DNA of 64,000 bases from Halotalea alkalilenta DSM 17697 (GTDB lineage: Bacteria; Pseudomonadota; Gammaproteobacteria; Pseudomonadales; Halomonadaceae), in the NCBI RefSeq assembly GCF_000621205.1, contig NZ_KK211228.1:1-64000 (forward strand). The letters are read 5' to 3'. The notes below the pieces were generated by a model that ran no database searches, had not been told where the DNA came from, and saw only the letters and a program-made list of their open reading frames with translations. The position numbers and the translations under genes are program-made. Of this stretch, positions 8,160-18,023 are shown piece by piece. Positions within the stretch are counted from its first letter, which is position 1, and every line of letters begins with the position of its first letter.

Positions 8160-8847
8160 ATCGAGCCGGGTGAGCCTGCGCCGCGCTTTTGCCGCCGTGC
8201 TGAAGCGTGAACTGTCGCTGCGTTTTCGCCGCAGGCAGGACCTGGCCGGCCCGATGCTGTTCTTCGCCCTGACGGTGACGCTGTTTCCGCTCGGGCTCGG
8301 TCCCGACCCCGCCGTGCTCGGCGCGCTCGCGCCGGGGCTTTTGTGGGTGGCGGCGCTGTTGGCGGTGCTTTTGTCCCTCGACGGACTGTTCCGCGCCGAT
8401 TACGACGACGGCACCTTGGAGCAGCTGCTGCTCTCCGCCCAGCCGGTCGCGCTGCTGGTGCTGGCCAAGGTGATCGCCCACTGGGCGGTGACCGGGCTCG
8501 TGCTCTCGCTGTTCGCCCCGCTGTTCGGTGCGATGCTGGCGCTGCCCGCGCAGCATTGGTGGGCGCTGGCGGCGACCCTGGCACTGGGGAGCGCGACGCT
8601 GAGCCTGATCGGCGCGATCGGCGCGGCGCTCACCGTCGGGCTGAAACGCGGCGGTGTGCTGCTGTCGCTGCTGGTGCTGCCGCTCTACACGCCGGTGCTG
8701 ATCTTCGGCGCGGGCGCCGCGCAGCTGGCGCTCGAAGGCGTGGCGATCGGGCCGCAGCTGGCACTGCTGGGCGCGATGCTCGCCGCTGCCCTGGGGTTGG
8801 CGCCCTGGGCTACCGCCGCTGCGCTGCGCTTGAGCGTGGCTGGCTGA
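8143..8847 (+). CDS. ccmB: Heme exporter membrane protein CcmB
   Basis: 234 residues with six hydrophobic segments. Membrane partner of CcmA. The N-terminus LKRELSLRFRRRQDLAGPMLFFALTVTLFPLG is the family hallmark. The ATG at 8143 follows GGAGGG at 8133-8138 and lies inside the end of ccmA, so translation is coupled. The reading frame is open far upstream, but that part is a shadow of ccmA. Confidence 0.92.
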   Translation: MSSPLESSRVSLRRAFAAVLKRELSLRFRRRQDLAGPMLFFALTVTLFPLGLGPDPAVLGALAPGLLWVAALLAVLLSLDGLFRADYDDGTLEQLLLSAQPVALLVLAKVIAHWAVTGLVLSLFAPLFGAMLALPAQHWWALAATLALGSATLSLIGAIGAALTVGLKRGGVLLSLLVLPLYTPVLIFGAGAAQLALEGVAIGPQLALLGAMLAAALGLAPWATAAALRLSVAG

Positions 8848-8936
8848 AAGCGTGTCGCGGCGTGTGCGAAGGCCGGTCGACGCAGGCCTGAATGAACCGT
8901 GAAAGAACCCATACAACCATACCGTGACCTGACTGC

Positions 8937-9692
8937 ATGTGGAGATTCATACATAAATGGGGCTCGCCCAAGTGGTTCTACACCACGACTGGGCCTTGGC
9001 TGCCTTGGCTCTGGGCGGCGGCCGCGATCCTGATCCTCGCCGGCAGCGTCTGGGGGCTGGCGATCGCCCCGCCCGATCGTTTCCAGCATGATGCCGCGCG
9101 CATCCTCTACGTCCACGTGCCCTCGGCGATCCTCGCCCAGGCCTGTTTCGCCGCGATGGCGCTGGCCTCGGCGATCTTCCTGGTGTGGAAGATCAAGATC
9201 GCCGACATGGCGGCCGCGGCGATCGCGCCGTTCGGTGCCTCGATGACCTTCGCTGCGCTGTTCTCCGGTGCGGTCTGGGGCATTCCCACCTGGGGGACCT
9301 GGTGGGTGTGGGATGCACGGCTGACCTCGATGCTGATCCTGCTGTTCATCTACTTCGGCATCATCGCACTGCGCTCGGCTTTCGCCAGCCGCGACAGCGG
9401 GTCACGAGCGGCGGCGATCCTGACCCTGGTCGGGGTGATCAACCTGCCGGTGATCAAGTATTCGGTGGTGTGGTGGAACACGCTTCACCAGCCGGCGACC
9501 TTCTCGCTGACCAAGGCGCCGGCGATGCCTGCCTCGATGTGGCTGCCGCTGCTGGTGATGGTGCTGGGCTTTTTCCTCTTCTTCACTGCGCTGGTGATCG
9601 CGCGCGTGCGCACCGAGCTGCTGCGGCGCGAATCACGCTCCCGCTGGGTGCGTGCGCTGGTCGAAGGCGATGCAGGGGGCAAGCGGGAATGA
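8937..9692 (+). CDS. ccmC: Heme transporter subunit CcmC
   Basis: 251 residues, six membrane segments. CcmC loads heme onto the CcmE histidine at the periplasmic face. The tryptophan-rich heme-handling motif is WGIPTWGTWWVWDARLTS, and the flanking periplasmic histidines are in LYVHVPSA and NTLHQPA. An 88-base gap separates it from ccmB, the only sizeable gap in the operon. The stop overlaps the start of ccmD. Confidence 0.95.
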   Translation: MWRFIHKWGSPKWFYTTTGPWLPWLWAAAAILILAGSVWGLAIAPPDRFQHDAARILYVHVPSAILAQACFAAMALASAIFLVWKIKIADMAAAAIAPFGASMTFAALFSGAVWGIPTWGTWWVWDARLTSMLILLFIYFGIIALRSAFASRDSGSRAAAILTLVGVINLPVIKYSVVWWNTLHQPATFSLTKAPAMPASMWLPLLVMVLGFFLFFTALVIARVRTELLRRESRSRWVRALVEGDAGGKRE

Positions 9693-9931
9693 CGATCTAC
9701 TTCACCGATTTCGCGGCGTTCCTGGGGATGAATGGCTATGCCGCCTACGTTTGGCCGGCCTGGGCGCTGGTGCTCGGGCTGCTGGCGACCCAGGCCTTCT
9801 CGGTGCGCGCCGAGCGCGCGCGGGCGCTCGGCGAGCTGCGCCGCAGGATGCGCCGCGAGCGGGCCCAGTCGATGCGCGGCGATGAGCCGCCGGCCCACGC
9901 TGTGTTCGGCGAGGAGAGGGTGGAGCGATGA
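9689..9931 (+). CDS. ccmD: Heme exporter protein CcmD
   Basis: 80 residues. Small single-span protein that helps release holo-CcmE from CcmC. It begins MTIYFTDFAAFLGMNGYAAYVWPAWALVLGLLATQ, where GYAAYVWPAW is the family motif, followed by a basic cytoplasmic tail. ATGA overlap with ccmC and ATGA overlap with ccmE. The C-terminal tail is somewhat longer than in Escherichia coli. Confidence 0.92.
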   Translation: MTIYFTDFAAFLGMNGYAAYVWPAWALVLGLLATQAFSVRAERARALGELRRRMRRERAQSMRGDEPPAHAVFGEERVER

Positions 9932-10455
9932 ATCCGAAACGCCGCCAGCGGCTCGCGGTGGTGGTCGGCCTGGTGGCCCTGGCCGCCATTGCGATCGGGC
10001 TGACCCTCTACGCCCTGCGCGCCAACATCGATTTGTTCTTCACCCCGCAGCAGATCGCCGCCGGCGAGGCGCCCGAGGGCCGCTCGCTGCGCGCCGGCGG
10101 GGTGGTACGCTTCGACAGTGTGAGGCGCGATCCAGAGCGGGTCGCGGTGAGCTTCGTGGTCACCGATTTCGTCGACGACGTAGAGGTTCGCTACCAGGGC
10201 ATCCTGCCGGATCTGTTTCGCGAAGGGCAGGGCGTGGTGGTGGTCGGCACCCTCGATCGCCACGGTGTGATCGAGGCAAGTCAGGTGCTGGCCAAGCACG
10301 ATGAGAACTACACCCCGCCCGAGGTGATCAAGGCGCTGGAGGCCGGCGGCAGGATGTCGGTCGAATACCGCCTGCAGCTCGACGCGGGCCTCGCGCCCCA
10401 GGCGATACAGAGTGCCGCGCAGCTCAGCGGCCTCGACACCAGCCTCGGCGATTGA
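9928..10455 (+). CDS. ccmE: Cytochrome c maturation heme chaperone CcmE
   Basis: 175 residues. Periplasmic heme chaperone anchored by an N-terminal helix (residues 9-30). Heme is bound covalently by His124 in LAKHDENYTPPEV, with Tyr128 as the nearby conserved ligand residue. The OB-fold core and the short flexible C-terminus fit the family. The stop is followed after 49 bases by ccmF. Confidence 0.95.
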   Translation: MNPKRRQRLAVVVGLVALAAIAIGLTLYALRANIDLFFTPQQIAAGEAPEGRSLRAGGVVRFDSVRRDPERVAVSFVVTDFVDDVEVRYQGILPDLFREGQGVVVVGTLDRHGVIEASQVLAKHDENYTPPEVIKALEAGGRMSVEYRLQLDAGLAPQAIQSAAQLSGLDTSLGD

Positions 10456-10504
10456 ATTCCTCGCCGGCGTCGCCGGCGGCCATGAATCAGCAACGGATCC
10501 GTCC

Positions 10505-12496
10505 ATGTCAATCGAGTGGCTTCCCGAACTCGGCTTTTTCGCTCTGCTGCTAGCGCTGGCTGCAAGCGTGCTGCAGGCAGTGGTGCCACTGCTCGGTGCC
10601 TGGCGGCGCAATCCGCTATGGATGAGCTTCGCCCAGCCGATGGCCGCGGCGCAGTTCTGCTTCGTCGGCCTTGCCTATCTCGCGCTGACGTTGAGCTTCT
10701 ACAACGACCTGTTCAGCGTCGCCTACGTGGCGCAGAACTCCAACTCGCTGCTGCCGTGGTACTACAAGCTCAGTGCGGTGTGGGGCGGGCATGAAGGCTC
10801 CGTGCTGCTGTGGTCGCTGCTGCTCTCGGCCTGGGGGCTTGCGGTAGCGGTGTTCTCCGGGCGGCTGCCGCGTGACCTGCTCGCCCGGGTGCTGGCGGTG
10901 ATGGGGATGATCGCGGTGGGCTTTCTCGCCTTCGTGATCAAGACCTCCAACCCCTTCGCTCGATTGCTGCCGCTGCCGCCGGGTGACGGCGCCGATCTCA
11001 ATCCGCTGCTCCAGGACCCGGGGCTGATCGTCCATCCACCGATGCTCTACATGGGCTACGTCGGTTTCTCGGTGGCCTTTTCATTCGCCATCGCCGCACT
11101 GCTCGGTGGCAGGCTCGATGCCGCCTGGACTCGCTGGGTCCGGCCCTGGAGCAATATCGCCTGGGCGTTTCTGAGCGTGGGGATCGCGCTCGGCAGCTGG
11201 TGGGCCTACTACGAGCTGGGCTGGGGCGGCTGGTGGTTCTGGGACCCGGTCGAGAACGCCTCGCTGATGCCCTGGCTCGCCGGCACCGCGCTGATCCACT
11301 CCCTCGCCGTCACCGAGAAGCGCGGTACGTTCAAGAGCTGGACCGTGCTGCTGGCGATCCTCACCTTTTCGCTGTCGCTGCTCGGCACCTTCCTGGTTCG
11401 CTCCGGGGTGCTCACCTCGGTGCATGCGTTCGCCAACGACCCTTCGAGAGGCACCTTCATCCTGGTGCTGCTCGGGATCACCGTCGGCGCCTCGCTGCTG
11501 CTCTTCGCTCTGCGGGCGCCGCGGGTCACCACTCGCGGGGCGTTCTCGTGGATTTCGCGCGACGCCATGCTCCTGGCCAACAACCTGCTGCTGCTGGTGA
11601 TGATGCTCACCGTGCTGCTCGGTACGCTCTATCCGTTGGTGCTCGACGCGCTCGGCCTTGGCCAGATATCGGTGGGGCCGCCGTACTTCAACCTGGTGTT
11701 CGTGCCGCTTTCCGCCGTGCTTTCGGTCTTCATGGGGCTCGGCCCGATCAGCCAGTGGAAGTCGATGAAGGGCGCCGAGCTTCGCCGGCGTGCACGGCTG
11801 GGCGCGCTGGCTGCGCTGGTGATCGGCATTGCCGCTCCGCTGCTCTATCGCGGCGAGTGGAGCCTGGGCGTTTCGTTGGGCCTGGCGATGGCGCTGTGGA
11901 TCGCGCTGCCGCTCGGGCGCGACCTTTTGATCCAGCTGCGGCGCGACGGCCCGCGCGGGCTCAAACGGCTGTCACGCAGCCACTACGGCATGGTGCTCGG
12001 TCACCTGGGGCTTGCGGTGTCGATCACCGGGGTGACCCTGGTCTCCCACTACGGCGTCGAGCTCAATGCGCGCATGGCGCCCGGCACCAGCGTGGAGGTG
12101 AGCGGCTATCGTTTCACCATGGTCTCGCTCGATGAGCGTCGGGGGAGCAACTTCATCGCCGACCGTGCGACCATCCGGGTCGAGCGCGACGGGAGGCTGG
12201 TGCGGCTGATGCATCCCGAGAAGCGGGTGTTCCTCGCCAGCCGCCAGGCGATGACCGAGACCGCGCTGGCCGCGGGGCCGCTTCGTGATCTCTACGTCGC
12301 ACTGGGCGAGCCGCTCGACGGCGGCGCCTGGGCGGTGCGTATCCAGGTCAAGCCATTCGTACGCTGGCTATGGGCGGGGGCGCTGTCGATGGCGATTGGC
12401 GGGTTGCTCGCCGCCAGTGACAAGCGCTACCGGCTGCGCCGTAGGAATCGTATCGATGTCGTCGGCACTGCGCCGCTCGAGGAGGTCGGCCGATGA
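10505..12496 (+). CDS. ccmF: Cytochrome c heme lyase CcmF
   Basis: 663 residues with about 14-15 membrane segments. It attaches heme to apocytochrome c together with CcmH. The tryptophan-rich motif is WAYYELGWGGWWFWDPVENAS, and conserved histidines occur in LIVHPPMLYMGYVGF and LIHSLAVTEKR. The frame is open 31 codons further upstream, but the ATG at 10505 gives the family N-terminus and clears ccmE. The stop overlaps the ccmG start by four bases. Confidence 0.95.
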   Translation: MSIEWLPELGFFALLLALAASVLQAVVPLLGAWRRNPLWMSFAQPMAAAQFCFVGLAYLALTLSFYNDLFSVAYVAQNSNSLLPWYYKLSAVWGGHEGSVLLWSLLLSAWGLAVAVFSGRLPRDLLARVLAVMGMIAVGFLAFVIKTSNPFARLLPLPPGDGADLNPLLQDPGLIVHPPMLYMGYVGFSVAFSFAIAALLGGRLDAAWTRWVRPWSNIAWAFLSVGIALGSWWAYYELGWGGWWFWDPVENASLMPWLAGTALIHSLAVTEKRGTFKSWTVLLAILTFSLSLLGTFLVRSGVLTSVHAFANDPSRGTFILVLLGITVGASLLLFALRAPRVTTRGAFSWISRDAMLLANNLLLLVMMLTVLLGTLYPLVLDALGLGQISVGPPYFNLVFVPLSAVLSVFMGLGPISQWKSMKGAELRRRARLGALAALVIGIAAPLLYRGEWSLGVSLGLAMALWIALPLGRDLLIQLRRDGPRGLKRLSRSHYGMVLGHLGLAVSITGVTLVSHYGVELNARMAPGTSVEVSGYRFTMVSLDERRGSNFIADRATIRVERDGRLVRLMHPEKRVFLASRQAMTETALAAGPLRDLYVALGEPLDGGAWAVRIQVKPFVRWLWAGALSMAIGGLLAASDKRYRLRRRNRIDVVGTAPLEEVGR

Positions 12497-13023
12497 GATC
12501 GCGCCTGCTGCTGTTCATTCCACTGATCCTGTTCGTCGCCCTCGCGGTATTCCTCTGGCACGGCATCGGACGTGATCCCGCCGCACGCACTTCGGCGCTG
12601 CTGTCGACGCCGTTTCCCTCCTTCACGCTCGAGGATCTCGACGATCCGGCAGTGCTCCACGACCAGTCGCTGCTCGATGGGCAGGTGAGCCTGGTCAACG
12701 TCTGGGGCGAGTGGTGCCCGACCTGCAAGCAGGAGATGCCGCAGCTGCTCGACTTGGCCGAGCGTGGGGTGAGGATCATCGGGGTCGACTACAAGGATAC
12801 CCGCGACAACGCTCACGCCTTCCTCGAGCAGTTCGGCGACCCCTTCACCTTCAACGTCTTCGACCCCGATGGCTCGCTGGGTTTCGATCTCGGCGTCTAT
12901 GGCGCGCCTGAGTCGTTCATCGTCGATGCCAACGGCGTGATCCGCTACCATCACACCGGTTACATCACCCCGGCGGACGTCGACCGGGTGATCATGCCGA
13001 CGATCGAGAGTCTTGGTCCATGA
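12493..13023 (+). CDS. ccmG: Thiol:disulfide interchange protein CcmG/DsbE
   Basis: 176 residues. Membrane-anchored periplasmic thioredoxin-fold reductant for apocytochrome c. An N-terminal signal anchor (residues 4-22) precedes the thioredoxin domain; the redox pair is Cys75 and Cys78 in WGEWCPTCKQEMP. The cis-proline region GAPESFIVDANG and the insert GVDYKDTRDNA are DsbE-specific. ATGA overlaps on both sides tie it to ccmF and ccmH. Confidence 0.94.
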   Translation: MRSRLLLFIPLILFVALAVFLWHGIGRDPAARTSALLSTPFPSFTLEDLDDPAVLHDQSLLDGQVSLVNVWGEWCPTCKQEMPQLLDLAERGVRIIGVDYKDTRDNAHAFLEQFGDPFTFNVFDPDGSLGFDLGVYGAPESFIVDANGVIRYHHTGYITPADVDRVIMPTIESLGP

Positions 13024-13553
13024 GCAGCTTCTCATTCGCCCGTTCGCTGCGCCGCGCGCTGCTCATCGCCTGCGCGCTCGGCGCGCTGGTCTTCTTTTCG
13101 CTCGCTTTGGCGGCGGGTGAGCCGCACCGCTTCGACGATCCCTCGCTCGCCGGTCGCTATCAGGCGCTCACCGAGGAGCTGCGCTGCCCGAAGTGCGAGA
13201 ACCAGAACCTCGCCAGTTCCAACGCGCCGATCGCAGCCGACATGCGCGACCGGATCAGCGAATGGCTGAACCAGGGGCGCAGCGACGAGCAGATTCGCCA
13301 GGCGCTGGTCGATCGCTTCGGCGAGTACGTGCTCTACAAGCCGAGGATCGAAAGCCGCACCTGGCTGCTTTGGGGGCTGCCGGGGCTGGCCGTGCTGCTG
13401 GGGCTGGTGATTCTCGGGCTGTTGATCATCCGGGCGCGCCGTGAACGGGTCAGCGAGCTCGACGAGCGCGAGCGCGCCCGGCTCGCTGAGCTTTTGGAGA
13501 AGCATGCCCCCGAGGCGCTGGACGAAGACGATCGCCAGGAGCCGCGGTCATGA
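13020..13553 (+). CDS. ccmH: Cytochrome c-type biogenesis protein CcmH (N-terminal CcmH/CycL type)
   Basis: 177 residues. Signal sequence to about residue 32, then the three-helix periplasmic domain with the LRCPKCENQNLASSNA motif (Cys56, Cys59), which holds apocytochrome c for heme attachment, and a membrane helix (LLWGLPGLAVLLGLVILGLLII). This is the short form; the TPR part that is fused in Escherichia coli is the separate next gene, ccmI. Confidence 0.93.
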   Translation: MSSFSFARSLRRALLIACALGALVFFSLALAAGEPHRFDDPSLAGRYQALTEELRCPKCENQNLASSNAPIAADMRDRISEWLNQGRSDEQIRQALVDRFGEYVLYKPRIESRTWLLWGLPGLAVLLGLVILGLLIIRARRERVSELDERERARLAELLEKHAPEALDEDDRQEPRS

Positions 13554-14455
13554 CGCCGCTATGGATCGGCATCGCCGCTTTGCTGGCGCTGTTCGCCCTG
13601 TTCGTCTGCGCGCCGCTTCTTCTCGCCCCCAGACTGGCGGCGAGCCAGGGGCGGTTCGAACGCGAGGATGGTCTCGGCGCGGCCAACGTGCGGGTGTTCA
13701 GGAGCCGCCTGGCGGCGCTCGACGCGCTTCGCGGTGAAGGCGGCATCGATCAGGCGGATTACGTCAGTGCGCGTCTCGAGCTCGAGCGCAAGCTGCTCGA
13801 GGAGAGTGGCTCCGTCCAGCTAGCGGTGCTCGCCCCGACAGAGAAAGGTCGCTGGCTGGTGCTGGTCGGCTTGCTCGCGGCGGCTGGGGTGAGTCTCGCG
13901 GCCTATCATTTCGCGGGCAGCGCGGGGGATATCGCCCTCTACGCTGCTCGCCAGGAGGTCGCCGCCAGCGCTGACCCGTCCAGCGCGCACTACATCGCCC
14001 GCTTCGAGCAGGAGGCCGAGCGCCAGCCCGGCAATCCCAACGCCTGGGGGCTGCTCTACCCGCTCTACCGCGATGCCGGTCGTTTCGATGACGCCACCCG
14101 GGTGCTCGAGCGGGTGATCGAGCTCGAAGGCGAGACCCCGGCACTGCTCGCCGAGCTCGCCCAGGCCAAGTACTTTTCCGCCGGCAGGCTGATGACGCCG
14201 GAGGTCCAGGGGCTTGCCGAGCGGGTCGAACGGCTCGACCCGCGCCAGCCGACCCTGCATGGGATGCTGGGTTTCGATGCCTTCACCCGTGGCGAGTTCC
14301 AGCAGGCGATCGATCACTGGCGCCTGGCACTCGCCGGCCAGCAGGATCCTGCCAGCACCCGCGCCCTGCGCGAGGGCATCGAGATCGCTAATCAGCGACT
14401 CGCCGCCTCGCCCGCGGGCGGCACCGGTGATAGTCTGCCTTCCACGCGGCAGTAG
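13550..14455 (+). CDS. ccmI: Cytochrome c maturation TPR protein CcmI
   Basis: 301 residues. Two N-terminal membrane helices (residues 4-28 and about 100-118) surround a coiled-coil cytoplasmic loop rich in charged heptads (ARLELERKLLEESGS). A periplasmic TPR region follows (AWGLLYPLYRDAGRFDDATRVLERVIELEGE), which holds the C-terminal end of apocytochromes. It overlaps ccmH by four bases and closes the operon. Confidence 0.9.
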   Translation: MTPLWIGIAALLALFALFVCAPLLLAPRLAASQGRFEREDGLGAANVRVFRSRLAALDALRGEGGIDQADYVSARLELERKLLEESGSVQLAVLAPTEKGRWLVLVGLLAAAGVSLAAYHFAGSAGDIALYAARQEVAASADPSSAHYIARFEQEAERQPGNPNAWGLLYPLYRDAGRFDDATRVLERVIELEGETPALLAELAQAKYFSAGRLMTPEVQGLAERVERLDPRQPTLHGMLGFDAFTRGEFQQAIDHWRLALAGQQDPASTRALREGIEIANQRLAASPAGGTGDSLPSTRQ

Positions 14456-14522
14456 CCAATCGCCGCTTCCCGCATGCGATGTGGCGCATTCGCGCCCTGG
14501 GATGGAGCTGACAGGCGCGAAC

Positions 14523-17500
14523 ATGCGACTCAAATCGATCAAACTGGTGGGTTTCAAATCCTTCGTCGATCCGGTCACGGTACCGTTCGAGAGCAACATG
14601 ACCGCGATCGTCGGGCCCAACGGCTGCGGCAAATCCAACGTCATCGATGCGGTGCGCTGGGTGATGGGGGAGTCGTCGGCGAAGATGCTGCGCGGCGAGT
14701 CGATGGCGGACGTCATCTTCAACGGCTCCACCGGGCGCAAGCCGGTCGGCCAGGCATCGATCGAGCTCATCTTCGACAATGACCCGGACGATCCCGAGCG
14801 CAAGCTCGGCGGCGTCTATGCCCAGTATGCCGAGCTCTCGGTCAAGCGCCTGGTCACCCGCGACGGCCAGTCGCTCTACTACTTCAATGGCGAGAAGTGC
14901 CGTCGCCGCGACATCAGTGACCTATTCCTCGGTACCGGGCTCGGCCCGCGCTCCTATGCGATCATCGGCCAGGGCATGATCTCGCGGCTGGTCGAGGCGC
15001 GCCCCGACGAGCTGCGCGCCACGCTCGAGGAGGCGGCGGGGATCTCCAAGTACAAGGAGCGGCGTCGCGAGACCGAGAACCGCATGCGTCGCACCGAGGA
15101 GAACCTCGAACGGCTCAACGACCTGCGCGAGGAGCTCGACAAGCAGCTCGAACGGCTCAAGCGCCAGGCCGAGGCGGCCAAGCGCTATCAATCGCTCAAG
15201 CAGCAGGAGCACCGGCTCAAGGGAGAGCTGGCGCTGATCCGCTCCCGCGCGCTGCGCGCCCGCCAGCAGGATACCGAAGCCCAGGTCCGCGATATCGAGA
15301 TCGAGCGCGAGCGCAACGTCTACGGCGTGCGCGAATGCGAGCGCCTGCTCGAGGAGGCGCGGCTCGAGTACGACGGGCTGACCGGCAAGCTCGATCAGCA
15401 ACAGAGCCGTTTCTCCGAGACCAGCGCGGCGATCGCCCGCCTCGAGCAGTGGCTGGAGAACGCCCAGGCCCGTGAGCGCCAGCTGGCCAGCGACCTCGAT
15501 GGCATCGCCCGCGAGCAGGCCGAGCTTGCGCGGCTCGAGGAGCAGGATCAGGGCCGCTTCGTCGAGGTCCAGGCGCGGCTCGAAGCGCTCGGGCCGGAAC
15601 AAGAGCAGGCCGAGGAGCGCATGGCGCTGCTCGAAGCTCGGGTTCAGGAGGCTGAGTCCCGGCAGCAGGCTTGTCAGCGCGAGTGGGACGACTTTCTCGC
15701 CGAGGACGCCGAACGCGCCCGCGCCGCCGAGCGGGCCCAGAGCGAGCTGCGCGGATTCGAGCGTGAGTTCGAGGAGCTGGGTCGCCAGCTCGAGCGCCGC
15801 CAGGCCCAGCGCCGCGAGCTGCCCGAGCTCTCCGGGCTCGAAGAGGAGCGTGACATGCTCGAGGAGCGCATCGCCGCGCTCGATCTCGAGCTCGAATCGC
15901 TCGACGCCCAGCGCGAAGCGCTGCTCGAGTCGCGTGAGCGTGCCGGCGAATCGCTGCGCGATCGCACCGCCACGCGCGAGAGCATCATCGAACGCCAGCA
16001 CCGGCTGCGCGGCGAACACGCCTCGCTCACCGCGCTGATAGACGCCGCCTTGGCGAGCGGTGACCAGGCGTTTACCGACTATCTCACCCGCCAAGGGCTC
16101 GACCAGGCCGCGCAGCTCGCAGAGACCCTGGTGGTCGAGCGTGGCTGGGAGAGCGCGGTGGCCTGGGTGCTCGCACCCTGGCTCGAAGCGAGGATGGTCG
16201 ACCAGCTCGCGGCAGGGTTGGAAGCTCCGGCGAGCGGTGAGCTCGGCTTGATCGATGCCGCCGAGCGTGCAGCACCTGCCGGCAGCCTCGCGGCCAAGGT
16301 CTCTGGCGCGGGCGCGCTCGGCGAATGGCTGGCACGGATCGAGACCGCGACCGATGAAGCCCAGGCGCTTGCGCGCTGCGAGACGCTCGCCCCCGGCGCC
16401 AGCCTGCTCACCCCGGACGGGCTCTGGCTGGGGCGCGGCTGGCGCCGCCAGCTCGGCCAGGAGGCCCGTGAGGAGGGCGTGATCAATCAGCGGCGCAGGC
16501 GCGAAGAGGTCGAGCTCGAGCTTGCGGAACTCGACCAGCGGCTGGAGACGATCGACGGCGAGCTCGAGCGCTGCCGCGAGACGATCGGGCGCGCCGATGC
16601 GGAGCTCGAGAACCTGCGCGAGCAGGAGCGCTCCCAGGGGACCGAGCGTCAGCGGCTCAGCCTCGCGCATGCCAACCTGGTGGCCCGGCTCGAGCATCTA
16701 AGCGGACGGGTTGAGGAGCTCGACGAGGAGCTGGCCGGGCTCCTCGAGCGTCGCGAGGAGCGTGCGCTGCTGATCGAGGAGAGTCGCGAAGGCTCAAGCC
16801 TTGCGATCGAGGCGCTGGAGCAGGGCGCGCAGCGGCGCGAAGCGCTCGATCGCGGGCGCAGGGAGGCGGTCGAGTCGCTCGGCGCCGCGCGCAGCGAGCT
16901 CGGCCCCGCGCGTGAGCATGCCGGCCAGCTTGAAATCGAGCGCCAGCGCCTGACCACCGAGCTCGAGGGCATGCAGCGCTCGCGTGGCCGTGGCGATGGC
17001 CAGCGCGAACGTCTGGAGGAGCGTCGCGCGCAGCTCCTCGAGCAGCGCGAGGCGCTGCGAGAGCCCGAGGAGGAGCAGCGCGCGCTGCTCGATGAACTCC
17101 TCGACCGCCGCGGTGTCGAAGAACTCGCGCTTTCCGAGCTGCGCGAGCGCTCGCGCGAGCTCGGCGAGCGGATGCGTGATCTCGAGCTTCGCCGCCAAGG
17201 GCATGAGCGTGATCTCGACCAGCTGCGTGGCCGGCTCGAGGAGATGCGCATGCAGGTCCAGGAGCTTTCGCTCAAGGCTGCGACCCACGAAGCGCAGCTC
17301 GCCGAGCTCGAGCACGATGCCGAAGCGCTGGCCGCAGGGCTCGCCCCGGATGCCAGCGAGTCGCGTTGGCAGCAGGCGCTGGACGACACCGGGGAGCGGA
17401 TCAAGCGGCTCGGCGCGATCAACCTGGCGGCGATCGAGGAGTTCGATCAGCAGTCGGAGCGGCGCGACTATCTCGAGGGACAGCACCAGGAGCTGTCGGA

Positions 17501-18023
17501 GGCGCTCGACACGCTCGCGCGTGCGATCCGCAAGATCGACCAGGAAACCCGTGCCCGTTTCAAGGCCACTTTCGAGCAGGTCAATACGGGCCTCGGAGAG
17601 CTCTTTCCCAAGGTCTTCGGCGGCGGCGCGGCTTGGCTTACGCTGACCGGTGACGATCTGCTCGAGACTGGCGTTGCGATCATGGCGCGCCCGCCGGGCA
17701 AGAAGAACAGCACCATCCACCTGCTTTCCGGGGGCGAGAAGACGATGACGGCGTTGTCACTGGTGTTCGCGATATTCCGCCTCAATCCCGCACCCTTTTG
17801 CATGCTCGACGAAGTCGATGCACCGCTCGACGATGCCAACGTCGGGCGCTATGCACGGCTGGTCAAGGACATGTCCTCCACCGTCCAGTTCATCTATATC
17901 ACCCATAACAAGATCGCGATGGAAGCGGCCAACCGATTGATGGGGGTGACCATGCAGGAGCCCGGGGTATCCCGACTGGTATCGGTCGACGTCGAGGCGG
18001 CCGCTGCCTTGGCTGAGGCTTGA
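14523..18023 (+). CDS. smc: Chromosome partition protein SMC
   Basis: 1,166 residues, normal for SMC. ATPase of the bacterial condensin that compacts and segregates the chromosome. Walker A GPNGCGKS is at residues 31-38; the C-terminal head has the signature LLSGGEKTMTALSLVFAI and Walker B FCMLDEVDAPLDD. Two long coiled-coil arms rich in Glu, Arg and Leu flank a hinge near residues 510-650. The start ATG at 14523 gives MRLKSIKLVGFKSF, the family N-terminus. The presence of SMC rather than MukB fits the halomonads. No scpA or scpB adjoins. Confidence 0.96.
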   Translation: MRLKSIKLVGFKSFVDPVTVPFESNMTAIVGPNGCGKSNVIDAVRWVMGESSAKMLRGESMADVIFNGSTGRKPVGQASIELIFDNDPDDPERKLGGVYAQYAELSVKRLVTRDGQSLYYFNGEKCRRRDISDLFLGTGLGPRSYAIIGQGMISRLVEARPDELRATLEEAAGISKYKERRRETENRMRRTEENLERLNDLREELDKQLERLKRQAEAAKRYQSLKQQEHRLKGELALIRSRALRARQQDTEAQVRDIEIERERNVYGVRECERLLEEARLEYDGLTGKLDQQQSRFSETSAAIARLEQWLENAQARERQLASDLDGIAREQAELARLEEQDQGRFVEVQARLEALGPEQEQAEERMALLEARVQEAESRQQACQREWDDFLAEDAERARAAERAQSELRGFEREFEELGRQLERRQAQRRELPELSGLEEERDMLEERIAALDLELESLDAQREALLESRERAGESLRDRTATRESIIERQHRLRGEHASLTALIDAALASGDQAFTDYLTRQGLDQAAQLAETLVVERGWESAVAWVLAPWLEARMVDQLAAGLEAPASGELGLIDAAERAAPAGSLAAKVSGAGALGEWLARIETATDEAQALARCETLAPGASLLTPDGLWLGRGWRRQLGQEAREEGVINQRRRREEVELELAELDQRLETIDGELERCRETIGRADAELENLREQERSQGTERQRLSLAHANLVARLEHLSGRVEELDEELAGLLERREERALLIEESREGSSLAIEALEQGAQRREALDRGRREAVESLGAARSELGPAREHAGQLEIERQRLTTELEGMQRSRGRGDGQRERLEERRAQLLEQREALREPEEEQRALLDELLDRRGVEELALSELRERSRELGERMRDLELRRQGHERDLDQLRGRLEEMRMQVQELSLKAATHEAQLAELEHDAEALAAGLAPDASESRWQQALDDTGERIKRLGAINLAAIEEFDQQSERRDYLEGQHQELSEALDTLARAIRKIDQETRARFKATFEQVNTGLGELFPKVFGGGAAWLTLTGDDLLETGVAIMARPPGKKNSTIHLLSGGEKTMTALSLVFAIFRLNPAPFCMLDEVDAPLDDANVGRYARLVKDMSSTVQFIYITHNKIAMEAANRLMGVTMQEPGVSRLVSVDVEAAAALAEA

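Noticed and set aside
14922-16697. Long minus-strand frames inside smc and zipA
   Set aside because: Shadows caused by GC-rich third positions of the real coding strand.
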